NCBI GenBank assembly: GCA_947561715.1 | Contig: OX387197.1 | Span: 5,515,001 to 5,579,000 of the forward strand | Source: Ascidia mentula | Taxonomy: Eukaryota; Chordata; Ascidiacea; Phlebobranchia; Ascidiidae | DNA: 64,000 nt | Reading direction: 5' to 3' | Shown here: positions 1 to 10,239 of the stretch, piece after piece | Layout of the letters: the number at the start of each line of letters is the position of its first letter | Numbering within the stretch: position 1 is the stretch's first letter | Notes under the pieces: model-generated | The model's input: the letters and a program-made list of their open reading frames with translations, nothing else | Told to the model about the DNA's origin: nothing | Databases searched by the model: none | Translations under genes and position numbers: made by a program

Positions 1-10
1 TCATATTTCA

Positions 11-87
11 GGTTATTCAGGGTTGAATAAAACTGGTTGTTGCTGCTCTACTGGTTGTTGCTGCTCTTCCTCTCAATGTGGAAGGTA
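11..87 (+). other. Possible cysteine-rich internal exon with a duplicated unit
   Basis: A stretch bounded by ttcag on the left and a gtaagc donor on the right stays open and encodes Thr-Gly-Cys-Cys-Cys-Ser twice in succession. The duplicated DNA unit is about 18 bases. It could be the 3' part of a gene that begins outside the window. No partner exon was found downstream, so the call is weak. Confidence 0.2.
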
Positions 88-779
88 AGCAAACCTTATT
101 CCAACATACCTTTTGTTAGAATAACTATTCAAGCGCTTGGAAAACTCAGTCTTTGAATTTGTCAAATTATTTCCATAAATGTTGCTTTAATTTACAAACA
201 AGTATTTGCGCAAAGCGCAAATCCTTATGATCAGTTATATGTTTTTACAAAGATTTCGGGTTACGCAAAATCAATTTTAACTTCTAACTTAACTTCTCAC
301 AACCGTTAACGATCCAATTTTTTTATGGCAACATGTTCTTCACCGCCAAACAATGCTGCAGTGGAATACGATCCGAAAAAAACTGCCTAGTTTCCTTTTA
401 ATTTTGTGATGTACGTTTGAGAAAATGGTGGTACTCAAAGTGGTCCAAAGTGGAATGCGTGTAGTTGGTTCTCCGGTTCAGCCACGTGCAGTAATTGAAA
501 CGTTGTAAACGTGTCCCATGGTTGGAAAAACCAATAAAATTTCCAACTACAAAAAATGTGTGCTGAAATTGTTCCATTGCATGAGTAAAGTAAACTGACG
601 TGGCCGCTTTACCCTTTGGTAAACTGACGTGGCCGCTTTCAAGCGAGGGCTCGATTTGCCAAAGGTGCCGATATAGGACCCGCCTAGACAGGTTATGATA
701 GTGTTTCGCCACCAGGCTCGATGAGTGGGAGAAAAGTACTCAGCGGTCGATCGTTGATTTCACAAATTATAGAACCGTC

Positions 780-945
780 GCTTGTTTCAAAAAAGTTATT
801 CGAAACCGCATATTTTATAGAAAATAACACAGTGTCCCGTCAAATTGTGTTCAAATTGAATGCCTTTACCTTGCAGTATTTTGTAAATTCCTTCTGCCCA
901 ACAATAACTGGCGACATGGAGTTTTTTCGGCACTAAATCGAACGG
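780..945 (+). pseudogene. Decayed duplicate of the first exon of the LCCL gene
   Basis: About 150 bases here align by eye with the start of the LCCL-EGF-discoidin gene (about 2420-2570). The shared features are a leader with Leu-Phe-Glu-Thr-Ala-Tyr-Phe, then Glu-Asn-Asn-Thr, then a Cys-Pro-Thr run. The position matching the start ATG reads ATA, a TAA follows soon after, and the rest of the LCCL domain is missing. I read it as a dead partial tandem duplication lying about 1.65 kb upstream of the working copy. Confidence 0.55.
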
Positions 946-1403
946 TTTGCACTAATTTTTAATATGTTTATTTTAATTCAGTTTATGGTAAAATTGTGAC
1001 ATTTTCGTTTGGGTTTAAAAGACGGAAAAGTCACTAATAGTTTACGTTGTGACGTTTAGTTGTCGCACTTGTAAGATTGCAAAGTTATTCCCAATAAAAT
1101 GTTTTTGTAAAAAATGCCCCTATGAAGCACAACTTTAAAACAGTTTTACGCCCGATATGTCTATAACGCCAACAAAGCAGCCCTAGTTTTAAGGAAGTCC
1201 GGCTTAGCAAAGCTATTCACGCACACGCACATAAGCGCTTCCTGTCCAAGTTTAGCGTATCTCGTATGAGACAGGAAGAAATTGAGGCGCTGAACGCAAA
1301 CCAGAGTGGAACATACTATGGCCATCTAACAACTAACCACTAGTGTAGTCAGCTCAACGCTCACCTAACTTCTGTGGAAGCAATAGCATCAATAACGCTA
1401 ATT

Positions 1404-1458
1404 GAGTTGCAGACAGTCACTTTTACGACCTATACCTAATCTCATTAGTGCAGCTTAG
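1404..1458 (-). ncRNA. Decayed hammerhead ribozyme copy
   Basis: Read on the minus strand, this has the hammerhead order: stem I arm GCTGCA, a core CTAATGA (consensus CTGATGA, so the essential G is changed), a stem II region, a GTAAA in place of GAAA, a short stem III, then the cleavage-type CTGTC followed by TGCAAC, which pairs back to the first arm. The two core changes should abolish cleavage. A TATTGCTTCCAC motif lies about 30 bases past the cut site, recalling TATTTGCTCCAC in the 51.9 kb copy. Confidence 0.55.
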
Positions 1459-2446
1459 GTAATACAAAGGATATACAATATTGATGTTATAAGCATTTTG
1501 TCCAGGTTATGTCAAACACAACCAGTGTGCTTTCTTTTGGCAACTTTTTCGCTCTCAATTTAGACGATTTTCTCCACTTTAACGCATAGCTGGCCTATAA
1601 GGTCGCTTACCAGTAATTTCTGAACCAGCTCAGAATCAACATTGATTGTTTAGGTTAATTTGTGTGATTCGGCGTAATTGGCGTAATTGGCGTGATTTGG
1701 GAGGAGCCGATGTAAAGTATTCCGAATAGTAAGATCACAAATCAGACTTGTTTCAAGTTCCAACGTTTTAAATTAAAAACCATCAATTTGATACAATGAC
1801 ATGCTAAAAGTGGAACGAAGCCACGCGGACGGGTGTGATGTAGTTAGGCCTGTCCCTCTAGTAATGTTTCCTCCTAATTTAAATGGGTGACATGGTTTAT
1901 AAATTCACAAAAGGAGAGCAATTGTTGATTGATGGACATTATCACGAGTAACAATGCCACGCGACATCCGCATGCTCTACCATGCGACATAAGCATCCTG
2001 CTTTTCAGTTGCCACATTCACGTTAGAAGACTTTTTTATTTGTACAGCAAGCTAAACAACTCATCGAAATGGTTTCGAGGTCAAATCAGGTGTCAAACGT
2101 TATTTGGCAACAAAATTAATTATTTATAAGTCTGGTAGCCTGTGCTTACTTTATGAGCCTTTTACTCATGTTTTTTTAGGTGTGTTTGATCACAGTTATG
2201 CGAAAAGGCTGGCAGTTGTAGCCTTGTATAAGCAAAGGATTCAGATCCAACTAAAATGCGTTTAAACTAATCAAAAAGTATGTAAAATTTGTAGAAATCT
2301 TGTGCACGCGCCTCCCTTTTCATTTGCTTGATGCATCAGAAAACCACATCCAATGTTTAAGAATGGCCTACATTGTGTTGTATTTGGTTCAAATACTAAA
2401 GAGATTGTCGTTTGGTTCAGATAAGTTATTCGAAACGGCATATTTT

Positions 2447-4632
2447 ATGGAAAATAACACAGCATCGGGGCAAATTGTATGCCTCTTCCTTGCAAGCGTT
2501 TTGTGTCTGGTCCATTCCCTTTGCCCAACAACAACTTGTGACACGCAGTTTTCGGCACTGAATCACTCAATCACCCAACTGATATGTCCGGCCAATTGCT
2601 GGAAGCAACACTCCACCTTATGTGGTGACGGAGTCTACTCTGCAGGACCAGTTTGTCTGGCAGCTATGAGAGAACAACTCATTGACGGTACGCAGTACAC
2701 AGTTAGTTCATATTTAGATCGGTGACATGTTGTTTATTTCATTTGATGTTTTTTGTGATCTATAGCATCAGGTGGACTCATTCAAGTTTTCAAGACGTCT
2801 ACACAGTTTAGTGTTTCGGAAGCAATACAAAATGGCGTCACAAGTCAGACATGCTCAATTTCTGGACCTTTTTACTCATTACAAAGTAATACATTCATAT
2901 GTTTTGTAACATGTTTGTGACGGACTTTTACTTTACAAAGTGACTTGTTCGACCAATGGCGAAACTCAGTATCCCATCACAGAGGTCAACTGTCCACCTG
3001 GATGTCAAGGACAAATTTACCCATGTGGAACCAACGCTTATCACGTGACTAGTTCTGTTTGTGCTGCCGCCAGACAAGACAATGGATCAAGTATTTCTAA
3101 ATTCTCTTGTTTTTATAATTTTGGAGTAAATATAGGTTATGAATTTTATAAAAAATGTTTCAGCAAAAAAATAACTATCCTATTATGTGCTCAGATGGGG
3201 GTAGTGTGACTGTGTATAGATACGTCAACGAGAGCAACATTGTCATTACAAATAGTTCAAACGGATGCACGGCGGCTTCATGGTTCGCTTTTACAGGTAA
3301 GTCTATGGAATACTTTTGCTGTCAAAATTCCTACAACAAACCTTTTCTAGACGTGGATTCTTGTTCCTTCGGCAATCCCTGCAAAAATCAAGGGACTTGT
3401 GTTGATCTCTTGGCAGACTATGGATGTATATGTGCTCCGGCATACATTGGAAAAAGTTGCGATAAAGGTTTTAGGAAACAAAAAAATTCTTTTTTTTTAA
3501 ATGTTCAATTTCTGAAAAAACGGTTTCTGAACACACTAATTAAATTAAGGTCGGTATGTGAGTCAATTTAAGAAAGTTTGTGTCGGTATATGCCATCTTA
3601 AATATTATTTGCACCACGCTAGGGATTGTTGTCTGAAGCAAGTTGACTGTAGGTACGAAAAAACAAAAATAAAGCCATTCAAAAAAACAGTTTGTGTTTA
3701 GCTTGCAATCATTACATGGGACTAAAAAATTGGACTATTCCGGACAGTGCGTTATCGGCGTCGTCGTTGTGGGCAAACAATGCCGGTAATGCAGCTAAAT
3801 TTGGAAGATTGGATTATTCTGGAAAATCCGGAACAAACCCAGGAGGTTGGGCTGGAGGAAAACGTGAGTTCCTTTTTGTTATTCTTGTACTTTTAACTAA
3901 ACAACAATTGATTGACTTGCAAGTACAACCTGTATTCCAGAACAAGCTGGCGAATGGATTCAAGTCCAGTTGAATCAAACATATTTGGTATCAGGAGTAA
4001 TCACTCAAGGAAGAGGTGATAACACAGTCAGTCAGTGGGTTACAACTTACAAGATAGCATACATAAGTCCCACTAGTACAGCCTGGAGAGAAATAAGCAA
4101 CTCGACTGGTCAGTCCATTGTAAGTCAAAACAAAATATTCATCTGCGACCAATTAATAGGTTTTTTAAATTGTACATTAAACAGTTTTGAAACATAATTG
4201 CACAGAGTTTTTCCAGAACAAGACAGTTTGATGCGATAAGTTTACCCTATTTAAATGCTACAATAACTATCTTTAAATTCAAAAATTTAAATTTACATTG
4301 CCAACTGAAAGATAATTTTCCTAAACTGGTTGAAGTAAAAGCACTGCTATTTCAAAATCAAATTTAATTAAAAAAAATCTTTTTTAGGATCACCTACCAG
4401 TTAAACGATATTGTGTGTAGCTGCACATTTCCAAATGATTTGTATACTTAATACAGCTTGAACGAACATGTAAACATGTAATAAAATCTTTCAGATTTTC
4501 GTTGGAAACCATGACAATCTCACACCTAAGACAAACTTGTTTCCCCATCCGATTGAAGCTGTGACGCTGCGGCTTATTGTACAAACCTGGAGATATACGA
4601 TTGTACTGAGACATGAATATCTGATCTGTTGA
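2447..4632 (+). CDS. Secreted LCCL-LCCL-EGF-discoidin (F5/8C) protein
   Basis: Eight exons: 2447-2687, 2766-2885, 2941-3090, 3164-3296, 3351-3467, 3702-3863, 3941-4119, 4495-4632. The first exon opens with a hydrophobic leader typical of a signal peptide. It then enters an LCCL-type domain (Cys-Pro-Ala-Asn-Cys, CLAAMR) completed in exon 2. Exons 3-4 carry a second LCCL domain (CPPGCQG, VCAAARQ, NGCTAAS). Exon 5 is one EGF domain with six cysteines (CKNQGTC, CICAPAY). Exons 6-8 form a discoidin/F5-8C domain from ACNHYMG to FVGNHDN, LRLIVQTW and the closing cysteine. About 412 residues. The protein is probably extracellular, in matrix, adhesion or defence. Exon 4 joins out of phase by one base because of an A7 run right after its acceptor. 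An acceptor-like ttcag lies about 25 bases before the ATG, as expected for spliced-leader addition. Confidence 0.8.
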
Positions 4633-5488
4633 ATCAAAATTATTGTCAGAGATTGGCTTTTGTCATGAAATATCACACAACTCGAAAACCTTACGAAGAC
4701 GATAAAACGATCCGTCGGTTCCACCTAGCAGAACAGGCTGATTCTTTATGACATTTTGCCACTAGTCCTCTGAACCGTATACATATTGCAAAAAAATGTC
4801 TTTACGCGTGCTTGGCTTTAAAAAACCCATCATAAAATAGGAGAGGATTCCATAGATCATTTACGTTCGATAGTTTTGCAGGATTCACGCTGTTATTTAG
4901 TCGGCGTGTTATTATTTACGCGCTGATTTTATTGCGCATCCGTGCTAGTTAATGGTTTCAGGACATCCTGTGTGGTATATCGTTATTATGCCGTGAAAAT
5001 ACACATTATTATGCCGTGAAAATATGTTTCCTATGTTGTGTGATCATTTTCTAGTTTGACGTCAACACAGTGTATCGTTGTTATTACGTAAAAAAAAATT
5101 TTTAATTTACCGCGGACGGCGTCAATAAAAGCTAATATTAAGAGCATGTTGTGCGCTTCCAGGGCAACTTAATGCAATCTGACAGGGCAGATTCCTATAT
5201 CGTTACAGAACAAGTGACGCGAACTCCCAGGTTTGGTCCTAACTGCTAGCTGGAGATTTATTCAAGCAACGCCAAAATGAAATCTTTAATTTTTTTGAAA
5301 CTTTTATTCAAGCACACACAAATTATCCACACAAAATGAAAATGGTGATCGCCTGTTCATACAACACAAACCCGCCACAAGTTGCTAAAAAGCATTAGGG
5401 TGTAATTATAACTTATTATGTGGTAAACTAAATTAGAAATTAGGAAACGCGTAAGTGAAGCAAAATTAATCTCGGCATTTTTCCTTTC
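4633..5488. other. Spacer between convergent genes
   Basis: This holds the 3' flanks of the LCCL gene (+) and the CUB gene (-). A direct repeat of ATTATGCCGTGAAAATA occurs twice around 4985-5024. An AATAAA at 5125-5130 is a possible polyadenylation signal for the + gene. TTTATT at 5303-5308 is AATAAA on the minus strand, about 180 bases past the CUB stop. I see no gene here. Confidence 0.55.
5303..5308 (-). promoter_or_regulatory. Polyadenylation signal of the CUB gene
   Basis: AATAAA on the minus strand, about 180 bases downstream of the CUB gene's stop codon. Confidence 0.45.
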
Positions 5489-7030
5489 TTAGTAACCCAG
5501 CGCGTAATCAATGTTAAAACCTCGTGCAGTTCCGTGGTTATCCGTGGCAAATTGCATCCACAATCTGTAACCGTGAAACTTGCGTTGGTACGAATCATAT
5601 GAGCCAGTGAAGTAGCCAAGTGGGATTTTTCCGCTGTAAACCCTTAGCTCGTCTGAATAATCACCAGTGCGAAAGTCGTTGAAATTCAAATCCAGGACCC
5701 CATATCCACTGTCGAAAATCCAGCATTCAGTCGTGTTGTTTGCATAATCACCAGGATAGTTATGTGAAGTTATCGTTCCGTTCGGCTGAGAGATGTGATG
5801 AGTAATGGAGCAATCTTGCTGCATATCCGTAGGATCGTTTGTTTGGTTGCTTGTGGTTGAATATCGGAACTGGAATCCAATACTTGGGGGCGATTGATAT
5901 GACTTAAACACGACATGTAAATAGTATCCAGTCGTAGAGTAAGTTAAAAGATACGGATGATTTCCGAAGAATCCAGTCAAAGGGATGTAATCGATCGACG
6001 GTCCATCATGTAATTCGATCAAATCTTTGTCGGTGATTGAAATGGCGACAAAATCGATCTTTACATACAAGTTATTGTGACTCTGTATTGTCCATGTGCA
6101 AAGCATGTCGTTGTAATAAGCCTTTGGATAATTCGGTGACGTTAAGTAGGAATAGCCGGAATAAATATCAAGTTGCTCGTCATTAACTGCAGCTGGAATC
6201 GGAGCCGATTTCACGAGAAAAAGGAAGCCATCATTTCTTTCCATGTAACCAGGAACAACTTTTAGTTTGATCTGTGGAAGTGTTGAAAGATATCTGTTTC
6301 CAGTATTGGAATAATAGTACCTGGAAGGATAAGTGGAGTCCCAACCATTGTATATCTCCAACACGTACGAATTTGGTAATGCAAAGTCGACTATCTCGAA
6401 AAACACGCCATGGCCAGGAGTCAAAGTTTTTATAAACCACACGCATGTAGGATCTCCGTCGGGTCCATCAGGATAATTAGGCGAAGATATATACGAGTAA
6501 GTTTGTGGTACCACATCTATGTAAAGCCCAGTGCTACAGGCAACGTTTGCATTGTTAGCTGTTGGATCTCCGTAGTTTGGAAGGGTCTGACCCGACCCAA
6601 GCACACTTTTGTATTTTAAATGAAACCCACGTTTGCCATCCGACGAATCAGTAGTGAAGGCAATAAACATATACGAGGAGGCTGAACGAACATAAGTGCC
6701 AGATTTGTAGGCGTACGTGATTAGTTCATGGTACTGGGAAGGACCATCGTGAAAAGCTAAATAATCATAAAGCTCTTCTACTTCATAATCGACAATGCAA
6801 ATTTCCACAACGTAATTGCTATCAAGCGTTTTAATGCTCCAGGTGCAATCCAAATAACTGTTGTATGGATAAGGATAATTCACAGACACAATGTCGCCAT
6901 AGTTGGAGGATGCAATCAAGTTTTCAGTTTCATTGCAACCTGTTTGAGTGATAACGCCATTCTGTGCATCAGCATTGCACAGCATTGTCATAAGAAGCAA
7001 ACACAATTTAAAATAGTTCGAGAAAAGCAT
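5489..7030 (-). CDS. Secreted protein with four CUB domains
   Basis: A single uninterrupted frame of 513 residues, unusual in this intron-rich window. Residues 1-22 form a signal peptide (Leu-rich core, then NADA). Four CUB domains follow at about 30-145, 160-270, 284-393 and 408-511. Each shows the family marks: a first cysteine, SPNYP or SHNYP type motifs, a C-W or C-T-W pair (CTWSIKT, CVWFIKT, CTWTIQS), a D-Y-L-A-F or D-L-I-E-L calcium-site strand with Asp, and a closing F-x-L-x-Y strand. No protease, EGF or membrane segment is present, so it is probably a soluble extracellular binding protein. Its partner cannot be told from sequence. The ATG at 7028-7030 directly precedes the signal peptide. 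Confidence 0.88.
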   Translation of the reverse strand: MLFSNYFKLCLLLMTMLCNADAQNGVITQTGCNETENLIASSNYGDIVSVNYPYPYNSYLDCTWSIKTLDSNYVVEICIVDYEVEELYDYLAFHDGPSQYHELITYAYKSGTYVRSASSYMFIAFTTDSSDGKRGFHLKYKSVLGSGQTLPNYGDPTANNANVACSTGLYIDVVPQTYSYISSPNYPDGPDGDPTCVWFIKTLTPGHGVFFEIVDFALPNSYVLEIYNGWDSTYPSRYYYSNTGNRYLSTLPQIKLKVVPGYMERNDGFLFLVKSAPIPAAVNDEQLDIYSGYSYLTSPNYPKAYYNDMLCTWTIQSHNNLYVKIDFVAISITDKDLIELHDGPSIDYIPLTGFFGNHPYLLTYSTTGYYLHVVFKSYQSPPSIGFQFRYSTTSNQTNDPTDMQQDCSITHHISQPNGTITSHNYPGDYANNTTECWIFDSGYGVLDLNFNDFRTGDYSDELRVYSGKIPLGYFTGSYDSYQRKFHGYRLWMQFATDNHGTARGFNIDYALGY

Positions 7031-8803
7031 ATTCTACTTTTTCTGCTAAGCCTATACAACAAACGTACAATTGTGAATGGACTTCTAAATTCTGATTAGA
7101 AATTTGGTAAATTGTTCTAGTGCAAGCAATTAAACCTAAACGGTCGTAATCGAAATCCAACCGTAGTTCGGTTCCTTCTTTTTACGGCTGCAGTGGCACG
7201 ACTTCTTGTCGTTACTGTTCTCGTCTTTATCTCATTTAAATTGAGTGCTTGCGTGTTGCTAACTGCCACTTACACGCACCTCAGTTGTTACAGCATTTTT
7301 TACATTGCGTTGTTTATAACACTTTGTTAGCAAGACACGACAAATGCCCTCTTTTCTATGTATCAATACACATCTATTTCAAATAAATGATATGGACGGT
7401 TTGGTTGCAAATAACATTTAAGATACAATATCTCTAAACCTTTTCAATGGTAGGCACATCTCTAGTCAGTTTGATACGTCCTTATGCATACTTTTTCCCG
7501 AAAATTCTGCATTTATAAGCACTCGTAAACAAGTTCCAATGCAAACATTTCTGTTTGCGGATGCGCCTCAAGTCACGTATCAAAGTAGGTACAAGTTTGC
7601 TTTACCCGGCATTCTGCACGTCGCCTAAAACCCGTGTTTGAATAAAGTGTCATCGGTCGCAAGGAGAATGTGAATAACATTTACACGTGTCGCGTTTTTC
7701 ATCTCGTCAGCACTTTTAAACAACTGATAATATACATGGCCTCACCTGGTCATGAAACCATGTTTTTATAAAAAGTTGTGATGCCCCAGTGCTTTTAAAC
7801 GTTTTTTGTGCGGTAGAAACTCCGTTTTCTCCTGAAATTGGAACTTGCTATCAAACATTTTCGTATGTGGAAGCGTCGTGAGTTGTCATGTGGACTTGCG
7901 ACATTGACCGAACATTGTTGAGAAAAAAGTGACTGTGGCTATCTGTGAAATTGGGTCATTGGACAAGCAACCGACATATTCTCTTTGGAAGCAAATGATC
8001 AGCGAGCAGCAGAAAAACACTCTCGTTGGACCTATCCAGGCCTCCATGTTCGTTTCAGCACACTAAAGGATCCTTGAAACTTATCTTTCAACGCTTTGGG
8101 TTTGCCAACGTTTTTAGCACAGGCTTACATAAATCAGAAATCACTGTTTACGGTATATTGTGTTGGCATAATTAATTGTCTGTCAATGGTTGGACTGTTT
8201 CATGGTAAGTTCTGTATTTGCTTAGGCTACCATACCATTAACAAGTTTATTTTTGACTACATCTTACAGCTGTTGTCACCTCTCATTGGGCATTCCAGAG
8301 ACTGTGCAAACGAGCGCGCTCTGCGCAAACAATGCAGACATTGACGTGGACATCAACTTTGTCGTGACTTCTGATACAGGTCGCTATTCGTCTTCATTTT
8401 TGCTCTGTACATTTTATCTGTACTTTTCTTGTAATGGAGATGTGCGATGACCGAAGAAAACTGCCTTAGTTTGATTATTGTCTGAATAAAAATATACGTA
8501 CGTTAAAACATATATCTGTGGTTATTGTTGTTATTTCGGCGTCACGGTTTGGTTGTTTTCATGAAGTCACGTGTGTGAAGTAAATCAGCGAAAAATGCTT
8601 TTTGCAAATTAACGAAGCCACATGATGACTACTAAATGCGTGCATTTTTTGACCGGTACATGGTAGATGAGTTTAAATTTGCTAGGTTAATCACGTCAGT
8701 GAAAAAATGTTAGTTCAGTCAGCATGGTAATTAATAAAGAATGGATCCTTGCGGCATTAGGTTAGGTGCACGATTATTAAAGTATAATTTGTTTTACAGA
8801 AAA
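7031..8803. other. Spacer with an unidentified possible + strand gene end
   Basis: The left part is the 5' flank of the minus-strand CUB gene. At 8204-8269 there is a neat 66-base GT-AG intron-like segment (gtaagt start, ttacag end). An AATAAA at 8485-8490 suggests a transcript ends near 8.5 kb. Joining the flanking sequence gives a short open frame with no recognised domain and no clear ATG. It could be the tail of a small gene or of a non-coding RNA. Confidence 0.3.
8096..8490 (+). other. Possible 3' end of an unidentified transcript
   Basis: This region has a plausible donor at 8204, an acceptor ending at 8269, and AATAAA at 8485-8490. The joined frame reads about 60 residues with no domain I know. 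The evidence is only splice-site grammar and a poly(A) signal. Confidence 0.2.
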
Positions 8804-9838
8804 ATGTCAACATTCTCAGAGAATGCGTTGATAAAGAAGTTGGGTGAATTAAACAACACTCAACAAAGCATACAGACACTTTCCCTGTGGGTTATACATC
8901 ACAGAAAACATGCCAAAATCATTGTGCAAGTATGGCAAACCGAATTAATCAAGGCCAAAACGAAAAAGAAGCTTACATTTCTCTACCTTGCAAATGATGT
9001 CATTCAAAATAGCAAGAAAAAGGGATCTGAATTCACCAAGGCCTTTGGTGGAGTGTTAATAACTGCTTTTACCCATGTTTCAAAGCATGCTGATGGAAAA
9101 ACAAAGGGATCAATTGAGCGAATGCTCAACATATGGCTTGAAAGGAAAATATACGAAAAGGATTACATCGATCAAATAAAGCAATCCATAAGTAAAATTT
9201 TCCAGTCCAAAGTTGTTAAAGACCAGAAGCCCCCTTCAGCACCCAAACCTGCTGTTTCCAAGCGTTCTGCCCCGAGTGAAAATGTATTGAATCAGAAAGA
9301 AAATGTGCAAAAGCGGAGCAGGCTGGAAGAGTTGATTGTAGAGAATGCAGATGATGATTATCTAACTTTATCCCCACGAGATCCTCCAGAAGCCGAAGAC
9401 TTGGCAAAATCCCTCCTGGAATTGGAAAGTGCGGCATCCAGTGATGCTGTGATTCGTGAAAAAATAGCCAGCTTACCTGCCGAAGTTCAGGATGTCTCCA
9501 GGCTAGAGAAAATAACCGATCAAGAAACAGCCGATAGGCTCTTAAAAACGGTTGATGAGGCTTGCATGCTTTTGGCAGAGTACAACGGACGCTTGGTAGC
9601 TGAAATTGAGGACAGGCGACAGGTTGCCCGGATGTTGGCAGACTATGTTCGGCAGCAAAAAAGCTTGTTGCAGGAATCTGAACAAAAACTTGCTGATTAC
9701 AGAGACAAACTTGCCAAAGTTTCAGAAGTTCGAAAAGAACTGAAGTCACACATTCAAAACTTGCCCGACTTGACAATGCTACCAAGTGTGACAGGTGGGC
9801 TCGCACCATTGCCTTCAGCTGGGGATCTGTTTAATTAA
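8804..9838 (+). CDS. RPRD1: RPRD1A/RPRD1B-like RNA polymerase II CTD-interacting protein
   Basis: 344 residues in one exon. Residues 1-135 are a CID domain, with the opening LIKKLGELNNTQQSIQTLS, then HHRKHA, then FLYLANDVIQNSKKKG, then RMLNIWLER. RPRD1 proteins use this fold to bind the phosphorylated RNA polymerase II C-terminal tail and recruit phosphatase. A lysine- and proline-rich link follows, then a long coiled coil at about 225-315, the part that dimerises RPRD1A/B. Length matches human RPRD1B (326). I choose the ATG at 8804 because TTTGTTTTACAG, a strong acceptor, ends four bases before it and the CID starts there. An upstream in-frame ATG exists at 8741. The lack of introns is odd for this window and suggests a retrocopy or intron loss, although the frame is intact. 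Confidence 0.9.
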   Translation: MSTFSENALIKKLGELNNTQQSIQTLSLWVIHHRKHAKIIVQVWQTELIKAKTKKKLTFLYLANDVIQNSKKKGSEFTKAFGGVLITAFTHVSKHADGKTKGSIERMLNIWLERKIYEKDYIDQIKQSISKIFQSKVVKDQKPPSAPKPAVSKRSAPSENVLNQKENVQKRSRLEELIVENADDDYLTLSPRDPPEAEDLAKSLLELESAASSDAVIREKIASLPAEVQDVSRLEKITDQETADRLLKTVDEACMLLAEYNGRLVAEIEDRRQVARMLADYVRQQKSLLQESEQKLADYRDKLAKVSEVRKELKSHIQNLPDLTMLPSVTGGLAPLPSAGDLFN

Positions 9839-10239
9839 AAAGCCTGACAAGCGACAAAAACAAGAATATCTTTGCTGTGTAGTGATTTGTAACTGTTATA
9901 GCATTGGTTTTACAATGCTACTGTACGTAAAACTACTTACTTTGTGTGCTAAGCCAAGAATTCAATTGTGCTATGTATAACGCATTGCCTACCACTACCA
10001 GTGTATAATTTACATGTGTACAGCTGCAAGTGTGCATGATATTTCAATGGTTGCACGAAGTGTATATTTGAATTATAATTTTCTTGGTTATCGCCAGCTA
10101 AATTTTGAAAGTTTTACATGTTGTTGCAATAAATTGTCAGATCCAGCCATTGCTTCGCATAAAAATCAGACGAACTTTTTGTTTTTTCATCTCATTTCAG
10201 AAAACTAATGTAGTGTTCAAATTTAAGCAACTTAAAATT
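9839..10239. other. Short spacer with poly(A) signal
   Basis: AATAAA at 10130-10135 could end the RPRD1-type transcript, about 290 bases after its stop. The next gene starts about 105 bases further on. A ttgtttttt...ttcag tract ending at 10200 looks like an acceptor for spliced-leader addition before the ATG at 10240. Confidence 0.5.

Larger units (their letters stand above)
1..2446. other. Spacer with short repeats, a decayed exon and one hammerhead relic
   Basis: No complete gene is supported. Positions 11-87 could be one internal exon on the + strand: an acceptor-like ag, an open reading frame with a twice-repeated Thr-Gly-Cys-Cys-Cys-Ser unit, then a gtaagc donor. Without neighbours I cannot confirm it. 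A 20-base unit occurs twice near 588-637, and a GGCGTAATT-type unit occurs three times near 1671-1697. The decayed exon copy (about 780-945) and the hammerhead relic (1404-1458) are listed separately. A 66-codon open frame at 1929-2129 resembles no family I know and is probably chance. Confidence 0.5.

Noticed and set aside
2940-3209. Read-through of LCCL exon 3 into its intron as a longer exon
   Set aside because: The frame stays open by chance, but the conserved second half of the LCCL domain is in another frame after a clear ttcag acceptor.
9216-9809. A 197-codon open frame on the minus strand
   Set aside because: It lies wholly antisense to the RPRD1-type gene, has no domain, and its openness follows from codon use on the other strand.
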